Shown piece after piece: positions 62,180 to 64,000 of a stretch of DNA of 64,000 bases; the stretch's first letter is position 1, and each line of letters starts with the position of its first letter. The DNA is from Streptomyces sp. yr375 (GTDB taxonomy: Bacteria; Actinomycetota; Actinomycetes; Streptomycetales; Streptomycetaceae). Under the pieces are notes generated by a model. It searched no databases. It was not told the DNA's origin and saw nothing but the letters and a program-made list of their open reading frames with translations. Where the stretch lies: positions 31,720 through 95,719 of the forward strand of contig NZ_FOFF01000033.1 in assembly GCF_900110755.1 (NCBI RefSeq), written 5' to 3'. A program made the translations under genes and the position numbers.

Positions 62180-63496
62180 ATGCCCGAAAACCCAACCGAC
62201 CCACGGGACGCGCCCTCCAAGGTGCAACTGAACAAGAGCCTGGGGGACGGGGGCAGGGACGGGGCGGAGAGGGACGGGGCGGATACGGCGGACGTGGCGG
62301 GCAGGGGCGGGGCGGATACGGCGGACGCGGTGAGCAGGGGCGGGGCGGATACGGCGGACGTGGCGGGGAATGGCGGTGCGGCTGGTGCCGCTGGGACTGC
62401 CGGTGTCGCCGGGGACGTCGGTGCTGCCGATGCCGCCGGAACTGCCGGGCACGCTGGTGCGGCCTGGCCTGCTGGAGACGTTGGTGCCGCTGGGGACGCC
62501 GGGACTGCTGATGCTGCCAGGGGTGCCAGGATTGCCGGGCACGTCGGTGCTGCCGGGACTCCCGGTGTCGCTGGGGACGCCGGAACTGCCGGAGACGCTG
62601 ATACCGCCAGGGCTGCCGGGGCCGCTGGGGACGCTGGTGCGGCCTGGCCTGCTGGAGACGCCGGTGCCGCCGGAACTGCCGGGGCCGCTGCGGCGGCGGC
62701 TGGTGCGGCTGGGGACACCCAGCCTGCTGGGCTTGACGGTGTCGCCGGGCACGCTGGTGCGGCCTGGCCTGTCGGGGACGTCGGTGCTGCCGGAACTGCC
62801 CGTGCCACTGGGGACGCCGGAACGCCCAGCACTGCCGAGGCCCCCGGAGACCCCCGCACTGCCAGTGCGCCCGTTGCCTCGAACCCCTGGGCCGCCCCCG
62901 GCGACAATGCGTGGAGCGGTAGCGGGCCCGGTCGTACCGTCGCCGGGAACGAACCGTTGGCCTGGCCGCCTGACCAGGCACCCCCGTCCGTCCACGACCA
63001 GCGCACGGCAACCTCGCTGCCCTGGGCCGACCCCTACGGGGCCCCGCAACCGAACGGTCCGGGTCCGTTCGGCGCGTTCCCGCCTCCCGTCCAGGGTGGC
63101 GCGGTTCCTCCGCCGCCCATCGCCCCCGACGGTCCCGGACAGATCCCGTACGGCTATCCCGGCGGCTACGGGTACGGCTACCCGCCCCAGCACCAGTCCC
63201 CCTACGGGGTCGGCGCTCCGGGTCCCTACGGGTGGCCCGGGCACGGCGCGGGGGGCAACAACGGGATGGGCGTCGCCGGGCTCGTGCTCGGGATCATCTC
63301 GGCCGTCGTCTTCTGCCTGTGGCCGCTGGCGATCGTCCTCGGCATCCTGGGCATCGTCTTCGGCGCGCTCGGCCGAGGCAGGGCACGACGCGGCGAGGCC
63401 TCCAACCCCGGCCAGGCACTGGCCGGCATCATCTGCGGCTCCGCAGGCATCGTGCTCGCCATCGGCCTGGGCGTACTGGTGATCGTGGCCCCCTGA
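62180..63496 (+). CDS. Gly/Ala-repeat protein with C-terminal DUF4190 membrane domain
   Basis: A 438-residue protein. The N-terminal 230 residues are a Gly-Ala-Asp-Thr low-complexity region, including RGGADTADV-type repeats and three copies of the motif AGAAWPxGDxGAAG. A Pro/Gly/Tyr-rich hinge (GYPGGYGYGYPPQHQSPYG) follows. The C-terminal 100 residues carry two membrane helices (GMGVAGLVLGIISAVVFCL and AGIICGSAGIVLAIGLGVLV) and match DUF4190. The repeats make expansion by slippage likely. ATG 62180 has GAGGGGA upstream. Function unknown; the repeats resemble PE_PGRS-like disordered tracts only in composition. Confidence 0.82.
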   Translation: MPENPTDPRDAPSKVQLNKSLGDGGRDGAERDGADTADVAGRGGADTADAVSRGGADTADVAGNGGAAGAAGTAGVAGDVGAADAAGTAGHAGAAWPAGDVGAAGDAGTADAARGARIAGHVGAAGTPGVAGDAGTAGDADTARAAGAAGDAGAAWPAGDAGAAGTAGAAAAAAGAAGDTQPAGLDGVAGHAGAAWPVGDVGAAGTARATGDAGTPSTAEAPGDPRTASAPVASNPWAAPGDNAWSGSGPGRTVAGNEPLAWPPDQAPPSVHDQRTATSLPWADPYGAPQPNGPGPFGAFPPPVQGGAVPPPPIAPDGPGQIPYGYPGGYGYGYPPQHQSPYGVGAPGPYGWPGHGAGGNNGMGVAGLVLGIISAVVFCLWPLAIVLGILGIVFGALGRGRARRGEASNPGQALAGIICGSAGIVLAIGLGVLVIVAP

Positions 63497-63700
63497 GCCC
63501 TCCCCCCCTCAGGCAGCCTCCGACCGACACTCACGCCCCGATCAGGCTCCGGCTCAGGCAACCTGTTCGTCCCACCCTCGTCCGCCAGGCCCCCGTGCCA
63601 GACGCCCCTCCCCAAATGCCCAGCGCCAGGCCCCCCGCGCCAGATGCCCAGCACTAAGAGCTGTCCCGTAACTGCTGGTCACGGATGAGATGATCTTGCC
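63497..63700. other. Gap with the IS left edge
   Basis: 204 bases. 63560-63655 has a short imperfect repeat (ATGCCCAGCGCCAGG and ATGCCCAGCACTAAG). From about 63656 (GAGCTGTCCCGTAACTG) the sequence looks like the left end of an insertion sequence, with the transposase start 45 bases later. Confidence 0.5.
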
Positions 63701-64000
63701 GTGTCTGGTGTGATCACGGCGTCGGAGCCGTCCTGGATAGCCCCGTTCACCGGGCTGAGCCCGCGTCAGTTCGGCAAGCTGATCACCGCGTTGCGGCGTG
63801 AGGGTGCAGACCCGGTCCGCAAGGGCCGGCCGTGGAGCCTGCCACTGGAGGACCGAGTCCTGCTGGTCGCCGCGTACTGGCGGACCAACCTGACCCTGCG
63901 CCAACTGGCGCCGCTGTTCGGGGTGTCCAAGTCCGCGGCCGACCGGATCGTCGATCACCTCGGCCCGGCGCTGGCACTGCAGCCGCGCAAGCGGTTCCGC
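63656..64000 (+). mobile_element. Insertion sequence, left end (IS5-like, cut by window)
   Basis: The element begins at about 63656 with GAGCTGTCCCGTAACTG, probably the left terminal inverted repeat. It contains the transposase gene below and runs off the window end; its right end and target duplication cannot be seen. Confidence 0.7.
63701..64000 (+). CDS. IS5-family-like transposase, N-terminal part
   Basis: 100 codons visible, open at the right edge. The N-terminus has a helix-turn-helix of the transposase 4 type (GLSPRQFGKLITALRREGAD, LRQLAPLFGVSKSAADRIVD) followed by RKRFR, which leads into the DDE nuclease domain outside the window. GTG 63701 reads GVITASEPSWIAPFTGL, a start common in Streptomyces insertion sequences. 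Many of these elements make the full enzyme by a programmed frameshift, which cannot be checked here. Confidence 0.85.
   Translation, partial: MSGVITASEPSWIAPFTGLSPRQFGKLITALRREGADPVRKGRPWSLPLEDRVLLVAAYWRTNLTLRQLAPLFGVSKSAADRIVDHLGPALALQPRKRFR

Overview
The window is high-GC actinobacterial chromosome, almost certainly Streptomyces. The evidence is strong GC bias at third codon positions, frequent GTG/TTG starts, whiG, nsdA, four tandem type I signal peptidases (sipWXYZ), and a gene order (smc, glcP, ftsY, nsdA, amtB-glnK-glnD, ffh, rpsP to rplS, comM-dprA, whiG, rpsB-tsf-pyrH-frr-cdsA, rlmN) that I recognise from the conserved core of Streptomyces chromosomes. No rRNA, tRNA or CRISPR array was found. 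One TPP riboswitch is present.

Region by region: 1-6.5 kb holds the 3' part of smc, a glucose-permease-like transporter, a luciferase-like oxidoreductase, ftsY and a prim-pol-like hypothetical. 6.9-13 kb has nsdA and the nitrogen operon amtB-glnK-glnD, preceded by a GlnR-like site. 13-26 kb has ffh, an FtsH-type protease, a lipoprotein, a methyltransferase, a SprT-like protein, the ribosome/tRNA maturation cluster rpsP-khpA-rimM-trmD-rplS and the signal peptidase cluster. 26-40 kb has a Nudix hydrolase, DUF2469, yraN-comM-dprA, whiG, a TetR regulator, an M23 peptidase, the translation/phospholipid operon rpsB-tsf-pyrH-frr-cdsA, and rlmN. 39.8-43.8 kb is a TPP-riboswitch-controlled thiamine ABC transporter (thiBPQ) closed by an 18-bp perfect hairpin. 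43.8-51.4 kb has an LAETG cell-wall protein, a VOC protein, an ABC ATPase/permease pair with degenerate ATPase motifs, and a divergent Lrp / aminotransferase / aldehyde dehydrogenase module that looks like polyamine/GABA catabolism.

51.4-60.2 kb is the accessory part and the most interesting. It contains a large AfsR/LuxR-type regulator broken by two single-base deletions and a minisatellite of short hairpins that starts inside that gene's stop codon. Next comes a secreted ribosome-inactivating protein (ricin/Shiga A-chain fold) whose Tyr, Glu, Arg and Trp active-site residues have exactly ricin's spacing. It is followed by a truncated LamG protein fused in frame to the leader of a small surface protein, and then that surface protein with a class F sortase, an ECF sigma factor and a membrane protein, coupled by overlapping or nearly overlapping codons. 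A second ECF sigma factor here carries its own zinc-binding anti-sigma motif, membrane segment and external domain in one chain.

60.2-63.5 kb returns to housekeeping genes (GDPD, adenosine deaminase) and a Gly/Ala-repeat DUF4190 protein. The window ends inside an insertion sequence (IS5-like transposase, from about 63656).
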